Source: Moorella thermoacetica
GTDB taxonomy: Bacteria > Bacillota > DSM-521 > Neomoorellales > Neomoorellaceae
Assembly (NCBI RefSeq): GCF_001267405.1
Contig: NZ_CP012369.1
Coordinates: forward strand, 2,010,001-2,074,000
Reading direction: 5' to 3'
Length of the DNA: 64,000 nt
This document shows, one piece after another, positions 1 through 8,150 of this stretch (positions within the stretch are counted from its first letter, which is position 1; the number at the start of each line of letters is the position of its first letter). The translations under genes were made by a program, and so were the position numbers. Below the pieces are notes generated by a model. That model made no database searches and had not been told where the DNA came from. It saw only the letters and a list, made by a program, of their open reading frames with translations.

Positions 1-713
1 CCTCCGCCTACCACCGGCGTTCCCGCCATTAGACCGGTGAGGGCAGCGGCCTCAGGGGTTATGCGTCCGGTTACTTCCGGCGATTCATATACCCGGGGCA
101 GCCATTCCTCCGGGAGGCCCATGGCGGCCAGTATCTCACCGGACCAGCACCGGTGGGTCATATCCAGGAGCAGGGTTCCGGAAGCGTCAGATACCTCGGT
201 AGCCAGTTCCCCTGTCAGGCGGAAGCGAATATAATCCTTGGGCAACAGGACATGGCGTATCCTGCTATAGGTTTCCGGTTCATGGCGCTTAAGCCAGACC
301 AGCTTGGGCGCCGTAAAGCCTGGCAGGACCGGGTTTCCCGTCCACCGGTAGAGTTTTTCTTGCCCTATTTCTTCGTACATCCAGGCGCACTCTGCTCCCG
401 TTCGCTGGTCGCACCAGAGGATAGCCGGCCGTAAAACCCTGTAATTAGCGTCAAGAACTACCGCCCCATGCATCTGGCCGGAAAGACCCACGCCGGCAAC
501 ATCGCCGCCTGCCAGACCGCTCCGGGCGAGGACTTCCCGGGCCGCCTCCACCACGGCCCGCCACCACTCCTCCGGATCCTGCTCGGCCCACCCCGGCCGG
601 GGCTGGCTCAAAGGATACTCTTTATAGGCAGAAGCTACAACCCTGCCGGTTTCCTCCACCAGGAGGGCTTTGGTGCCCGAAGTACCGATATCAATCCCGA
701 GAAGATACGGCAT
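1..713 (-). CDS. xylB: Xylulokinase (FGGY carbohydrate kinase), N-terminal part
   Basis: Phosphorylates xylulose to xylulose 5-phosphate with ATP, feeding the pentose phosphate route in the cytoplasm. The 237 visible residues begin with the FGGY phosphate-binding motif DIGTSGTKALL (about residues 8-18), followed by GLSGQMHG (about 77-84) and WCDQRTG, which are typical of xylulokinases. The ATG at 713 is preceded by a purine-rich AAAAGGA. The C-terminal half lies beyond the left edge, so substrate specificity within the FGGY family cannot be settled from sequence; the xylose-isomerase-like gene just upstream (78 bp gap, same strand) supports xylulose. Confidence 0.85.
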   Translation of the reverse strand, partial: MPYLLGIDIGTSGTKALLVEETGRVVASAYKEYPLSQPRPGWAEQDPEEWWRAVVEAAREVLARSGLAGGDVAGVGLSGQMHGAVVLDANYRVLRPAILWCDQRTGAECAWMYEEIGQEKLYRWTGNPVLPGFTAPKLVWLKRHEPETYSRIRHVLLPKDYIRFRLTGELATEVSDASGTLLLDMTHRCWSGEILAAMGLPEEWLPRVYESPEVTGRITPEAAALTGLMAGTPVVGG

Positions 714-791
714 AATTCCTTTTCCCTTCTGAAAACGTCTATGCTGAAATGGAAGTCGTCGTCCGGTAACTGTTTTAAAATTACTGGCGGA

Positions 792-1933
792 TTATACTCC
801 TTGGAGGCTTAAGGGGCTGAGGATCTCAGGGTTTCTAGCCCGGGCCCGGATAAGGAGAGCTTCTAAGTAACCGGTATAACGTTCCGGGTCCTGGACGCAG
901 GCAACTACCAGCTCGTGATCGAGATTGTTGATGCGGTCGTTCATGGCCCGGATGGCATCCATGCTATTAATAACCGCCCTTTCCACCGGCATCCGCTCCG
1001 GATTGATATCCAGACCGAACCACCCCTGATAACCGTGCATCTTCAAGACGTAAAGGGCGGCCTCGGCCTGTTCGGGCGCGATTACACCGACGTTTAGGTC
1101 CTGATCGTAATTACCCAGGGGCTGGCTGTTCCAATGGGTATGCACCAGGCGACCGTATTCCAGGGGCAGGCTCAAGGCATAGGGCAGGTCTTCATAACCC
1201 ATGATGACGTGGCCGATTTCCGGGTTGAGTCCCAGCAGGGTATAACCCTGCTGCAGCAGTTCTTTGTTAACAGGATTTTGTAACAATCCTTCTACTTTTT
1301 CCGCCAAGAGAATTCCTTCCGGTGTGGTGCCATAGATTATTCTGCCCCGGGGTTCGTAGGGCTTGGGCTCCATCGCCACCCTAATTCCCGGTACGGCGTC
1401 CATAGCTTCTGCCAGGCCGGCGGCGAACCGACGGCGCATCTCGCTGAAATCGATACCGAAAGGATTTTCGTAACCGTCGATACCCGGCCAGACAACATGG
1501 ACTCTGTCCCCAGTTCCTTATTTATTTCTAGCGTTTCTTTAACGCGCTGGATGGCGGACTGCCTGGCAGCCGGAAGGGGCGACGATAAAGAACCGTAGCA
1601 GTACTGTTCTTCATAGAAAAGGTTGGGTACAACGGTGACCACCTTCATGCCGGTGTCCCGGCAAAAATCCTTATAAAGCGGCAGGTTATGTTCGTTAATC
1701 TCATTGGGGTAATGGGCCTCGATACCCTCCAGCCCGTACTCCTTCAGGCTGGCGAATTTCTCCAAGCGTTCCTCAATGCTCATTTCTTGGCCGTAGCGGA
1801 TATGGAAGCGGCTGTTGCTGCCGGAAAAAAACCAAATTCCGGCTGAGAAGCGGAGGTTGAGCTCAAAGTTCTGCAAGTGCCTGATCAACTCTTCCGGCGA
1901 GCGGCGGGTGGCCTGGTAGCTTAAATCTTGCAT
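792..1933 (-). pseudogene. Xylose-isomerase-like TIM-barrel protein, broken by a 1-nt frameshift
   Basis: Two overlapping reading frames together give one TIM-barrel sugar isomerase of about 380 residues. The N-terminal part (start 1933) contains GIEAHYPNEI; the C-terminal part contains MEPKPYEPRG, LNPEIGH, HTHWNSQ and LDINPE, the acidic and histidine metal-ligand segments of xylose isomerase-type barrels. The frames join at about 1508-1511, where the coding strand has GGGG; one extra G would restore LGDRVHVVWPGIDGY and a continuous protein. The gene is either inactivated or carries a sequencing error in a homopolymer. It sits directly upstream of the xylulokinase gene, so a pentose isomerase role is likely, but the family also includes epimerases. 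Confidence 0.75.
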
Positions 1934-1970
1934 GGTTCCTCCTCTTTTCTAGCTTAAAAGAATGTCTTCT

Positions 1971-2053
1971 ACCGAAATCGGTTCTGGACAGATTTTGCAG
2001 TCATTTCAGTGCGTCATTAGATTGCTGGTGGGATATTTCCGAAATCGGTTCCG
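1971..2053 (-). promoter_or_regulatory. Pair of repeated operator-like sites upstream of the pentose genes
   Basis: The 13-mer CCGAAATCGGTTC occurs at 1972-1984 and again at 2039-2051, 67 bp apart, in the leader of the isomerase-like gene. Each contains CCGA-AA-TCGG, a short dyad of the kind bound by LacI/GalR-type sugar repressors. The spacing is between six and seven helical turns, which would suit looping or cooperative binding. The regulator is not in the window. Confidence 0.5.
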
Positions 2054-2130
2054 ATACGCCTATATATTTCTCCACTTTCAGTTAAATTCCTGCTGGTTCT
2101 TAATATTTTTTTAAAAAAATTTTACGGTAC

Positions 2131-2162
2131 AAAAAAAGAGACGACCGCGCCAACGGTCGTTT
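2131..2162 (-). terminator. Rho-independent terminator after the subtilisin-like protease
   Basis: On the minus strand a 7-bp stem ACGACCG/CGGTCGT (2141-2147 with 2154-2160) is followed by a CTC and a run of seven T. It lies 29 bp beyond the protease stop codon. Confidence 0.8.
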
Positions 2163-2190
2163 ACTCCAAAACCTAGAATTAGTAACTCTT

Positions 2191-3390
2191 TTAGCCGACC
2201 GACTCCTCGCCTGCCGTTCCCGTTTCCCCAATAAAGCGGGCTACGGCCGCCAGGGCGGTGGCGTTGACCAAACCGTCCCCCTGTTCCCGGGGTGACAGAT
2301 CGGGTAACTTAATGGCCGTGCGGCAGATTATCCTGGCCACCTGCCGGCCGGATAGGCGCCTATCCTGGGCCAGAATCAGGGCCGCCACCCCGGCGGCGTG
2401 GGGGCAGGCCATGGAAGTTCCGCTCATAGTCCGGTATTTGCCCCCCGGGTAAGTAGATAGGATATCGACTCCGGGAGCAGTGACCGTTACCTCCGTTCCC
2501 CGGCTGCTAAAGCTGGCCAGGTTATCCTTCTTATCGACGGCCGAAACGGCGATGACCCCCGGATAGCGGGCCGGATATAGAACACTATCGTCCCTGCCTT
2601 CGTTTCCGGCCGCCGCAACCAGCACCATTCCCGCCTGGACACATTTGCGGACGGCCTCCTCCAGGGCCTGGCTGGGTTGGCTGGTGCCAAAGCTCATGTT
2701 TACTACCTGCATCTTATTTTTTAGCGCCCAGTCCAGGCCGGCTACGATATCGGATATATAACCGTCACCTTGACGGTTAAAAATCTTTACTCCATAAATC
2801 TCGGCCCGGGGCGCAACCCCTACCACCCCGAAGCTGTTGTTCAGGGCGGCAATAATCCCTGCTACATGGGTACCGTGGCCGTTCCCGTCTCCGGCCCGCC
2901 AGCCGGGAAATTTTATATTCTGGGTACCGCGGACGTTGGCCGCCAGGTCGGGATGCCCGGCATCAAGGCCTGTGTCTAGGACCGCCACCTTCACCTTTTC
3001 CCCGGCAGCCACCTGCCAGGCCCTCGGAGCGCCGATGCGCTCAACGCCCCAAGGAACTATCTGTTTCTCCTGCCGTATCCGGGCGGCCGGCAACTCCACC
3101 GTGTGAACTTCAAAATCGTCTTCAATCAGGCGAATGTCAGGGTGTAAACCCAGTTCTTCAATTACTTTTCCCTTTGCAGGTAGTCGGGCCACAAGGGCAT
3201 GCACCAGGGGTAATTCCTTTAATACCTGGCCGCCCCTCTTTTGCAACAGGGCGCGGCAACTGGGTAGGGGTTTCTCCTGGTGAAAAAGGATAATCTTCCG
3301 CTTACCTACTTTTTTGTTGCCGGACCAGGCGATCATGGCACCTGCCGCCGTCGCTACGCCGGTATAATAAGCCAGTAAAACCGGCCACAC
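2191..3390 (-). CDS. S8 family subtilisin-like serine protease
   Basis: Subtilase with an intact catalytic triad: Asp in VAVLDTGLD (about residue 140), His in GNGHGTHVAG (about 173) and Ser in SGTSMACPH (about 327); the oxyanion Asn is in AAAGNEG. A short hydrophobic N-terminus (about residues 1-24) looks like a signal or anchor, and the stretch to about residue 110 resembles an I9-type inhibitor prodomain, so the enzyme is probably secreted or membrane-anchored and self-processed. I chose the GTG at 3390 because it is 7 nt after GGAGGG; a TTG two codons upstream sits too close to that site. It is monocistronic, with a terminator just downstream. Confidence 0.9.
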   Translation of the reverse strand: MWPVLLAYYTGVATAAGAMIAWSGNKKVGKRKIILFHQEKPLPSCRALLQKRGGQVLKELPLVHALVARLPAKGKVIEELGLHPDIRLIEDDFEVHTVELPAARIRQEKQIVPWGVERIGAPRAWQVAAGEKVKVAVLDTGLDAGHPDLAANVRGTQNIKFPGWRAGDGNGHGTHVAGIIAALNNSFGVVGVAPRAEIYGVKIFNRQGDGYISDIVAGLDWALKNKMQVVNMSFGTSQPSQALEEAVRKCVQAGMVLVAAAGNEGRDDSVLYPARYPGVIAVSAVDKKDNLASFSSRGTEVTVTAPGVDILSTYPGGKYRTMSGTSMACPHAAGVAALILAQDRRLSGRQVARIICRTAIKLPDLSPREQGDGLVNATALAAVARFIGETGTAGEESVG

Positions 3391-3564
3391 GGACAATCCC
3401 TCCAGGAATTAGATATCATGATTATGCTGCATCCTATGCAGGGGTTCTCCTGGAGGTACCTGGTCAACCGCAAGAATTTTTCTCCCTCCCTTTAACCACT
3501 ATCATCCAACCTGCATATGCTAGGTCTAGAAAGGGTTCCCCAAAAAGGAAAGGAGGCTATTCTA

Positions 3565-3669
3565 ATGACGCAAGAGTTCTTCTGGTGGTTTATTATCATC
3601 CTTATTCCCATCATCATTATTATCCCCTTCTTCTTCCTGTTCTTCCTCTTTCCGTTAAACGCTAAATAG
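3565..3669 (+). CDS. Very small hydrophobic membrane peptide (34 aa), first of a tandem pair
   Basis: ATG at 3565 follows a near-perfect Shine-Dalgarno AAAGGAGG by 8 nt. The product is almost entirely one helix: a start MTQEFFWWF, then a long run of I, P, F and L, ending FPLNAK. Only one or two charged residues are present at each end, so it should span the membrane once. The next gene encodes a clear paralogue 12 nt downstream. I do not recognise a family. Strong ribosome sites, similar ends (PLNA) and shared terminators argue that both are real genes. Confidence 0.65.
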   Translation: MTQEFFWWFIIILIPIIIIIPFFFLFFLFPLNAK

Positions 3670-3681
3670 GAGGGATTATTA

Positions 3682-3795
3682 GTGGGCAACCATGACTTTA
3701 ACTTTTGGTGGATATTTATTTTCATAATCCCGATTATCATCATCCCCATCTTCTTTATTTTCTTCCTAATCCCCCTCAATGCCGCCAATGCTTGA
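3682..3795 (+). CDS. Very small hydrophobic membrane peptide (37 aa), second of a tandem pair
   Basis: GTG at 3682 is preceded by TAGGAGGG, part of which overlaps the stop of the first peptide gene. The protein reads MGNHDFNFWW, then an I/F/P-rich helix, and ends IPLNAANA. It shares the aromatic FWW start, the IIIIP core and the PLNA tail with the upstream peptide, so the pair arose by tandem duplication. It is probably a single-pass membrane peptide; function is unknown. It could be a spore or stress membrane peptide or a type I toxin-like peptide, but nothing in the sequence decides this. Confidence 0.65.
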   Translation: MGNHDFNFWWIFIFIIPIIIIPIFFIFFLIPLNAANA

Positions 3796-3804
3796 GCGGG
3801 AAAA

Positions 3805-3826
3805 CCCCGGCCCCGCCGGGGTTTTT
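3805..3826 (+). terminator. Terminator after the tandem small peptides
   Basis: CCCCGGC/GCCGGGG stem with a CCC loop, followed by five T, 9 nt after the second peptide's stop codon. Confidence 0.85.
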
Positions 3827-3833
3827 ATATAAA

Positions 3834-3869
3834 GGTCCCGGGTCGGAAAGACCCGGGGCCGGTTTTTTT
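3834..3869 (+). terminator. Second, back-up terminator
   Basis: An 11-bp stem (3834-3844 with 3850-3860, one G-T wobble) closes a GGAAA loop and is followed by GG and seven T. Two strong terminators in series follow the small-peptide genes. Confidence 0.8.
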
Positions 3870-3911
3870 ATAAAAGAAACAGCTATTACTGCTTGAGCCA
3901 GGTAATAGCTG
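3870..3911 (-). terminator. Probable terminator for the minus-strand gene at 4.1-4.5 kb
   Basis: Perfect 10-bp inverted repeat CAGCTATTAC/GTAATAGCTG (3880-3889 with 3902-3911). Read on the minus strand it is followed by TTTCTTTTAT. The 228 bp between it and the next gene (3912-4139) hold no supported feature. Confidence 0.5.
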
Positions 3912-4139
3912 CTTCTTCATAACTCCTTAATCCTCAAACTATCAGTTGCCCGGTGGCATCGGCGTGGGAATAGCAAAGGCGAGGAGGGAAAACTCAGTAC
4001 GTTTGAAAAGTGAGATCAAAAGCAGGTTGCTACCTGGGCTCGACCCCGGGTTTGTCGCCGGGCCTGACCCACCCTCCCCGTCCTTCGGGGATAAGAAAAA
4101 TTCATGTATTAATGGGCGTGCTTTCTTGGGGCCTGCTTG

Positions 4140-4478
4140 CTAATCACTGTTACCCCATCCTTTAAGAAATTCTTCAACATCCGGCGGCAATGGCTGGCCG
4201 TTGTTTATTTCACTGGCCAGGCCGTGGATCACCTGGGAGAGCTGCTGTTTGACCTCGGGGCTCAGGTCTTTGGTCAGGTTGTTGACCATACCGGGCATAT
4301 CTACCTGGCCATCGGGAAAAAGGGTATTCAGGTCAAAACCGGCCTGGGCCATTAGGGCCTGCAGAACCTGAGGGTTGTCGGGTGTAATACCCAGTTCTTT
4401 AAATACCTGGCCGGGAGAAATTCCGTTCATGGCCGCTTCCATCAGGCGCTGGCGCAGGGTCTCCAGATCAACGCTCAT
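4140..4478 (-). CDS. Conserved-looking small acidic protein of unknown function (112 aa)
   Basis: I do not recognise this family. The protein starts MSVDLETLRQRLMEAAMNG and is soluble, acidic and probably all helical, with no signal peptide or membrane segment. I chose the ATG at 4478, which is 8 nt after GGGGTGA; an upstream in-frame ATG at 4517 has no ribosome site. Phrases such as GISPGQVFKELGITPDNPQVLQALM suggest repeated short helix-turn-helix-like hairpins. It stands alone between two terminators, downstream of the chemoreceptor gene but outside its transcript. Confidence 0.6.
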   Translation of the reverse strand: MSVDLETLRQRLMEAAMNGISPGQVFKELGITPDNPQVLQALMAQAGFDLNTLFPDGQVDMPGMVNNLTKDLSPEVKQQLSQVIHGLASEINNGQPLPPDVEEFLKGWGNSD

Positions 4479-4588
4479 CGGCTTCACCCCATCGATTAAA
4501 TTTAAACCTGTAATCATCTTATGCCCTGCCGCACCCTTTAGTGCTAAAAATTTTCGCTGCCGCCCTTAGGCCCAGCAGCCATGGGCGA

Positions 4589-4614
4589 TAAAAAAAGCCC
4601 CCTCAGGGGGGCGA
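4589..4614 (-). terminator. Terminator of the chemoreceptor gene
   Basis: On the minus strand GCCCCCCTGAGGGGGC forms a compact GC-rich hairpin followed by seven T, 33 bp after the chemoreceptor stop codon. Confidence 0.9.
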
Positions 4615-4647
4615 GAACGGCACCTACCGTACTGTGTTGCCGGAAGA

Positions 4648-6306
4648 TTATCTCCGCGCCGGGGCTATGTTGGCCGCCAGGACCCCGGCGATGCGGCCTT
4701 CATCACCGAAAATGGGTACAGAGATGGTAACGGCCACCCGGTTGGTGCACTGGGTCACGTAGGGCTCGCTAGCGTAGTTTTCACCCCTGACAGCCGCCTG
4801 AAACCATGGCCGGAAGGCCCAGTTTGTTATAGTCGACTCCGGCCGGTTATAGATAGCCGTACCATCAGGCAGGGCGGCAATCAATGTCTGGATAAAAGGT
4901 GATTTACTGAAGGTGTCATCCAGGATGGGTGCCAGGGTTGTCGCCTCCATTTTTTTAACTCCCGGGTCGGCGGCCAGCCTTGCCAGCACCTCCTGTCCCT
5001 GGCGAATGAGTTCCCGGCGCAGGTCCTCATCCCAGCCGTCCCTGGTAAAGGAGGCGACCATGGTAAAGAAATTCCGCGCCATATCCGTAAACTGGCGCGT
5101 ATGCTCCTCCACTACGGCCATGGTGGACTTATGCTCTTCGGTAGCCGCCGCTACTTCTTCAATGCTGGCGGCAGTCTCCTGAGCCACGGCGGCCATACGG
5201 CCGGCGGCCTCGCCGACTTCCTTTACCCTGGTCAGCTGGTTCTGGGCCTGGTGACTGATATTGGTCATGACTTCGGCGGCTTTTTTTATCGCCTCACTGA
5301 CAACGCTAAAGTTCTCCCGCACCTGGGCGCCGCGCTGGATGTTGCTCTGGACCAATTCCACATTCTTATCCACCTGGGCTGCCGTCTGGCGCGCTTCATC
5401 GCCAATGGAGGCAGCCAGGGAGGTTATATCCTGGGCGGCTGCCGCCGACTGTTCTGCGAGCTTGCGCACCTCTTCGGCCACCACAGCAAAACCTCGACCC
5501 TGCTCACCGGCGCGGGCGGCTTCAATGGCGGCATTCAGGGCCAGGAGGTTGGTCTGGTCGGCGATCTCCGTTACTGCCTGGACCAGGGTGTTGATCTGGT
5601 CCATTTTGGCTTCCAGCTGCCGCATCCGCCCGGCAGCTTCCTGGATGGAGGAGGCCCCGGCCTTTATCTCTTGGAGCAAATGCTCCAGGAGGTCCCGACC
5701 TTCCTTTTCTTTCCTATTGACTTCCTCCCCCATCTCCATCCCCAGGGCGGCCCGATCGTTAATATCTTCTGCTAAATTATGTAAAACATTGATATTCTCC
5801 GCTACCCGCTGGGCTGCACCGGCCTGTTCATCGGCTCCGCTGGTAATCCCCTGGATGGCTGCCGTTACTTCCTCCAGGTTACGGGAAGTGGTACTGGAAC
5901 TCTCCTCGAGGTTACGGGAAAAATGGGCCAGCTCATCGGCAGTTAATTGTAAGCGACCCACCAGGCGGTAAAAACTGTCCAGGACGGCAGTTACCGGCCC
6001 CTGGAAGCTCTCCCCCAGTCGCGCGTTCTGTAAAGACTTCTCGGCCTGGACCGGGTCGCCTTTGCCCAGTAAATTAAGGAACTGCAGGACCCGGTGCAGG
6101 GGCCGCATCCACTTTATGTACAGGTTAAGGAGGATACCCAGGCTTAAAATCAGCCCCAGGGCACCGGCGACGACAGCCGGCAAAAGGAGAATTTGCCAGC
6201 TAATACCCTGGATGGCCACCAGGGCCGTTCCCACAGTACCCGGCGCCAGAGCCAGGAGTAGTAGGAGGATAAAATACAGAAGTTTGGTTTGCCACTTGAG
6301 TACCAT
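4648..6306 (-). CDS. Methyl-accepting chemotaxis protein with a C-terminal PDC/Cache-like sensor
   Basis: Two hydrophobic helices (about residues 9-30 and 36-57 from the chosen start) are separated by only a few residues, so there is almost no extracellular domain. A HAMP-like linker follows, then a long coiled-coil signalling domain with the conserved hairpin tip ([40 protein letters not shown], about 265-305). After it, residues about 430-550 form a PDC/Cache-like segment ([50 protein letters not shown]). The sensor would therefore be cytoplasmic. The ATG at 6306 follows GGGGGTGGGGG; an upstream ATG at 6354 lacks a ribosome site. It probably senses an internal ligand and signals to CheA/CheW. 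Confidence 0.88.
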   Translation of the reverse strand: MVLKWQTKLLYFILLLLLALAPGTVGTALVAIQGISWQILLLPAVVAGALGLILSLGILLNLYIKWMRPLHRVLQFLNLLGKGDPVQAEKSLQNARLGESFQGPVTAVLDSFYRLVGRLQLTADELAHFSRNLEESSSTTSRNLEEVTAAIQGITSGADEQAGAAQRVAENINVLHNLAEDINDRAALGMEMGEEVNRKEKEGRDLLEHLLQEIKAGASSIQEAAGRMRQLEAKMDQINTLVQAVTEIADQTNLLALNAAIEAARAGEQGRGFAVVAEEVRKLAEQSAAAAQDITSLAASIGDEARQTAAQVDKNVELVQSNIQRGAQVRENFSVVSEAIKKAAEVMTNISHQAQNQLTRVKEVGEAAGRMAAVAQETAASIEEVAAATEEHKSTMAVVEEHTRQFTDMARNFFTMVASFTRDGWDEDLRRELIRQGQEVLARLAADPGVKKMEATTLAPILDDTFSKSPFIQTLIAALPDGTAIYNRPESTITNWAFRPWFQAAVRGENYASEPYVTQCTNRVAVTISVPIFGDEGRIAGVLAANIAPARR

Positions 6307-6407
6307 GATCCCCCACCCCCGGGCATTTTTCTCTATATTAACACAAATATTCAACTTTCACCAGGAAAAAATCTATAAGTTCCGTAACTGGCGTTCCCTG
6401 CCGGTAA

Positions 6408-6466
6408 CCTGCCGGCGGCAGGGGCAGCAGCACCGGACCTGGAGGGATCACCGGGCCGCCGGCAGG
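6408..6466. repeat. 12-bp perfect inverted repeat downstream of hisIE
   Basis: CCTGCCGGCGGC (6408-6419) and GCCGCCGGCAGG (6455-6466) enclose 35 nt, 13 bp past the hisIE stop. There is no adjacent T run, so it may be a weak terminator or an mRNA 3'-end stabiliser for the his transcript. Confidence 0.45.
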
Positions 6467-6478
6467 TCACTGGCGCCG

Positions 6479-7327
6479 TCAGCGGCGGGCGGCCAGCTCA
6501 GCCGCCAGTTGCTCAGGTTCCAGACCGTGGTAAGCCAGGAGGACCAGAGTATGGTAGTAAAGGTCGGCCATTTCGTATAGTATCTCGTGCCGGCTGTCGT
6601 TTTTAGAGGCAATAATGGTCTCGCCGGCCTCTTCGCCTATCTTCTTGAGGATCTTATCCTGGCCGTTATTAAAAAGGTAGGCTGTATAGGACCCTTCAGG
6701 TCGAGTCGCCTGGCGCTCCTTGATGACCTGGAAGACCTGGGACAGGATGGTTCCCAGGTCGGCATTAACCTGGCTGCTGGTGTTTCCCTCCCTACGGCCC
6801 TGCTTCTCTTGCCCGCTGGTGTGGTCGCAGTAAGAGCCGGCCTCCTGCTGCTCCCCGGCGGTTGTGGTTACGACCCGGCCGGCCTCTCCTTTATTTGCAG
6901 CTTTCCCCACCCCTTCCGGTAAGGGGAAAGCCGCCCCGCGGGGCGCGCCGGCTGCTTGAGCGTCGCCTCCCGCCCCGGTTTCCCTGGGCCGGCTGACTTG
7001 CAGGGGGAGGGGGTTGTGGAAGCAGGAGAACTCCCCTTCATGGCAGGCCACACCCACCTGGCGCACCTTAAAGAGCAGGGCGTCGGCGTCACAGTCGTAA
7101 CTGGCAGACTCAATATACTGGCGGTGACCGGAAGTGGCGCCCTTATGCCAGAGTTCGCGGCGGCTGCGGCTGTAAAACCATGTCTCGCCGGTAGCCAGGG
7201 ACCGGGCCAGGGACTCCCGGTTCATGTAGGCCAGCATCAAGACCTGGCCGCTGGCCGCGTCCTGGATGATGGCCGGGATCAGGCCCTCGGCGTTAAAGTG
7301 AATATCCTCAGGGATGGTGACACTCAT
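6479..7327 (-). CDS. hisIE: Bifunctional phosphoribosyl-AMP cyclohydrolase / phosphoribosyl-ATP pyrophosphatase
   Basis: Catalyses steps 2 and 3 of histidine synthesis. The N-terminal HisI domain (about 1-115) has SRSRRELWHKGATSGH and the metal-binding stretch YDCDADALLF ... ACHEGEFSCF. The C-terminal HisE domain (about 190-282) has GSYTAYLFNNGQDKILKKIGEEAGETIIASKN, the MazG-like pyrophosphatase helix pair. Between them lies an unusually long, Gly/Ala/Glu/Lys-rich linker of roughly 70 residues, making the protein 282 aa against the usual 200-230. The linker DNA carries a strong palindrome at 6901-6930, suggesting an inserted repeat. It is the last gene of the his operon, 12 bp after hisF. Confidence 0.93.
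   Translation of the reverse strand: MSVTIPEDIHFNAEGLIPAIIQDAASGQVLMLAYMNRESLARSLATGETWFYSRSRRELWHKGATSGHRQYIESASYDCDADALLFKVRQVGVACHEGEFSCFHNPLPLQVSRPRETGAGGDAQAAGAPRGAAFPLPEGVGKAANKGEAGRVVTTTAGEQQEAGSYCDHTSGQEKQGRREGNTSSQVNADLGTILSQVFQVIKERQATRPEGSYTAYLFNNGQDKILKKIGEEAGETIIASKNDSRHEILYEMADLYYHTLVLLAYHGLEPEQLAAELAARR
6901..6930. repeat. Palindromic repeat inside the hisIE linker
   Basis: CTTTCCCC (6901-6908) and GGGGAAAG (6923-6930) are perfect arms; a nested CCCCTT/AAGGGG pair gives a competing hairpin. A GC-rich dyad (GCCGCCCCGCGGGGCGCGCC) follows at once. All of it is translated as the low-complexity linker, which resembles an in-frame palindromic-element insertion. Confidence 0.5.
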
Positions 7328-7339
7328 GAGGTTTACCTC

Positions 7340-8098
7340 CTATAACCGCACCGGGACGCCGCGGGCCGCCAGGTAGTCCTTGGCCTCTTTGATGGTATAG
7401 GTGCCAAAATGGAAAATAGAAGCCGCCAGGACAGCGTCGGCCCTTCCTGCCGTCAAACCCTCATAAAGGTGTTCCAGCTTGCCCACCCCGCCGGAGGCGA
7501 TAACCGGGATATTCACGGCCTGGCTGACGGTGGCCGTCAGTTCCAGGTCGTAGCCGTCCAGGGTACCGTCGCAGTCCATGCTGGTCAGCAGGATCTCCCC
7601 GGCCCCCAGTTCCTCCACCTGCCGGGCCCAGGCCACGGCATCCCTGCCGGTCGGCCTCCGGCCGCCGTGGGTATAGACCTCCCAGCGACCCGGGCCGGTA
7701 CGCCGGGCGTCGATGGCCACCACCACGCACTGGCTGCCGAAACGTCGGGCCGCCGTGGCCACCAGGTCCGGGTCCAGGACGGCGGCCGTATTCAGGGAAA
7801 TTTTGTCCGCCCCGGCGGCCAGCATGGCCCGGATGTCCTCCAGGGAGCGCAAGCCGCCGCCGATGGTGAAGGGGATAAAGACCTGGGCCGCCGTGCGCCG
7901 GGCCACGTCGATCATAATATCCCGGCCCTCCACCGAGGCTGAAATATCCAAGAATACCAGCTCGTCGGCGCCCTCCCGGTCGTAGGCGGCCGCCAGCTCC
8001 ACCGGGTCGCCGGCGTCCCTCAAATTTAAAAAGTTAGTACCCTTGACCACCCGACCGTGGTCAACATCCAGGCAGGGAATAATTCTTTTGGTCAACAA
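7340..8098 (-). CDS. hisF: Imidazole glycerol phosphate synthase, cyclase subunit
   Basis: With HisH it converts PRFAR and glutamine-derived ammonia to imidazole glycerol phosphate and AICAR; the AICAR can enter the purine pathway encoded at 19-31 kb. It is a (beta/alpha)8 barrel with catalytic Asp in [15 protein letters not shown] and in VVAIDARR, and phosphate sites FTIGGGLRS and VIASGGVG. I chose the TTG at 8098, giving the family-typical start [12 protein letters not shown] and about 252 aa, with AGAGGCGG just upstream; an ATG at 8161 overlapping hisA would add 21 atypical residues and has no ribosome site. Confidence 0.95.
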   Translation of the reverse strand: MLTKRIIPCLDVDHGRVVKGTNFLNLRDAGDPVELAAAYDREGADELVFLDISASVEGRDIMIDVARRTAAQVFIPFTIGGGLRSLEDIRAMLAAGADKISLNTAAVLDPDLVATAARRFGSQCVVVAIDARRTGPGRWEVYTHGGRRPTGRDAVAWARQVEELGAGEILLTSMDCDGTLDGYDLELTATVSQAVNIPVIASGGVGKLEHLYEGLTAGRADAVLAASIFHFGTYTIKEAKDYLAARGVPVRL

Positions 8099-8150
8099 CC
8101 TATACCGCCTCTTTCCGCTGGCTCTACAAAAGGCGAATTCACCCCGCCCT

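Noticed and set aside
1500-1520. Programmed frameshifting in the isomerase-like gene
   Set aside because: The GGGG run is not a known slippery heptamer and there is no stimulatory structure I can see. A deletion or read error is simpler.
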